This document shows positions 5,140 to 5,369 of a stretch of 5,369 bases of DNA, one piece after another. Every line of letters starts with the position of its first letter. Within the stretch, counting starts at the first letter, position 1. Location: the NCBI GenBank assembly GCA_014799855.1, contig JAAVHG010000081.1:5019-10387 (forward strand), given 5' to 3'. The DNA comes from Oscillibacter sp. Lineage in GTDB: Bacteria > Bacillota > Clostridia > Oscillospirales > Oscillospiraceae. The notes under the pieces are model-generated. The model worked only from the letters and a program-made list of their open reading frames with translations. It ran no database searches and had not been told where the DNA came from. Both the position numbers and the translations under genes were made by a program.

Positions 5140-5369
5140 GGCGTTGAGAAACCCTAAAAGTCCAGTGGTATGAAGTCAAGGAGTGATTGAAGAAAAATTT
5201 CAGAGAAAAGTAAGAGAAATAGCGTAGCGAACCAGGGAAAAGGCAACACCAACCCAAGCCCTGCCCAAAGAATTTTTATAAAAATGGGCAGGGTAGAAAA
5301 TGTTGTGTAAAAGAGGAAATCCAACAGTCAAAGGAAGATGGATATCGAGGGTGCGAGGGAAGTCGGGCA
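5140..5369. other. Purine-rich, apparently non-coding tract at the right edge
   Basis: The + strand here is strongly purine-rich and A-rich, unlike the coding DNA to the left. The + strand frames are short and broken. The frame starting at ATG 5300 (MLCKRGNPTVKG...) runs open to the window end but is only 23 residues, with a weak AGGG site. One - strand frame is open for about 65 codons (beginning PDFPRTLDIH), but its codons lack the G/C-ending bias of the real genes and I recognise no family in it. The tract may be the long leader of a gene beyond the edge, a structured RNA, or the flank of a mobile element. Confidence 0.45.
5259..5293. repeat. 9-bp GC-rich hairpin with A/T-rich loop
   Basis: CCCTGCCCA (5259-5267) and TGGGCAGGG (5285-5293) are perfect reverse complements. 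The 17-base loop contains TTTTT-AT-AAAAA, which can pair with itself to extend the stem past a five-base bulge (AAGAA). No T-run follows on either side, so it does not look like a terminator. Confidence 0.6.

Noticed and set aside
5259..5293. Terminator reading of the hairpin near the right edge
   Set aside because: Neither strand has a T-run after the stem.
5300..5369. Possible gene start running off the right edge (ATG 5300; alternatively ATG 5338, MDIEGAREVG)
   Set aside because: Only 10-23 residues are visible, the binding sites are weak or too close, and neither is recognisable; it cannot be supported from this window.
1..5369. CRISPR array, tRNA, rRNA, transposase or toxin-antitoxin module
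   Set aside because: No regularly spaced repeats, no cloverleaf or rRNA sequence, and no such protein were seen on either strand.

Overview
The window looks like chromosomal DNA of a GC-rich, low-motility-of-claims gut-type Firmicute, most likely a clostridium of the Oscillospiraceae/Ruminococcaceae kind. This is inferred from the strongly G/C-ending codons, the purine-rich Shine-Dalgarno sites, the sigma-A-like promoters, and the gene set (CUT1 sugar transporter, GH36 alpha-galactosidase, MATE pump). The taxonomic call is an inference; no marker gene is present.

Layout, left to right. 1-444 (+) is the C-terminal half of a MalG/MsmG-type sugar ABC permease cut by the window edge. 445-868 is a 424-base gene-free stretch holding a perfect 12-bp hairpin right after the stop codon, a degenerate direct repeat, and a run of stem-loops that leads into a candidate promoter. 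869-3055 (+) is a complete cytoplasmic GH36 alpha-galactosidase with all expected catalytic residues. A strong terminator at 3131-3171 follows, with an A-tract on its left side so that it can also serve the opposite strand. 3172-3380 is AT-rich and empty. 3381-3669 (-) is a decayed IclR-family regulator: the end of its DNA-binding domain and the first part of its effector domain are readable, but the head is missing, the recognition helix is in another frame, and the effector domain stops early. 3686-5029 (-) is a complete 12-helix MATE exporter with a good promoter upstream. 5140-5369 is purine-rich, apparently non-coding DNA with a GC-rich hairpin, preceded by a possible rightward promoter divergent from that of the MATE gene.

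How the parts work together. The permease and the alpha-galactosidase form a utilisation unit: an ABC importer brings in an alpha-galactoside (raffinose family or melibiose; the exact substrate cannot be read here) and the intracellular enzyme removes the terminal galactose. The MATE gene is convergent to this unit and functionally separate. The IclR remnant between them suggests that a regulator of a sugar- or sugar-acid-utilisation locus once stood here and was lost when the MATE gene and the sugar locus became neighbours.

I found no clearly new system. The most informative observations are the IclR pseudogene with its frameshifted helix-turn-helix, the structured permease/alpha-galactosidase spacer, and the unexplained purine-rich tract at the right edge.
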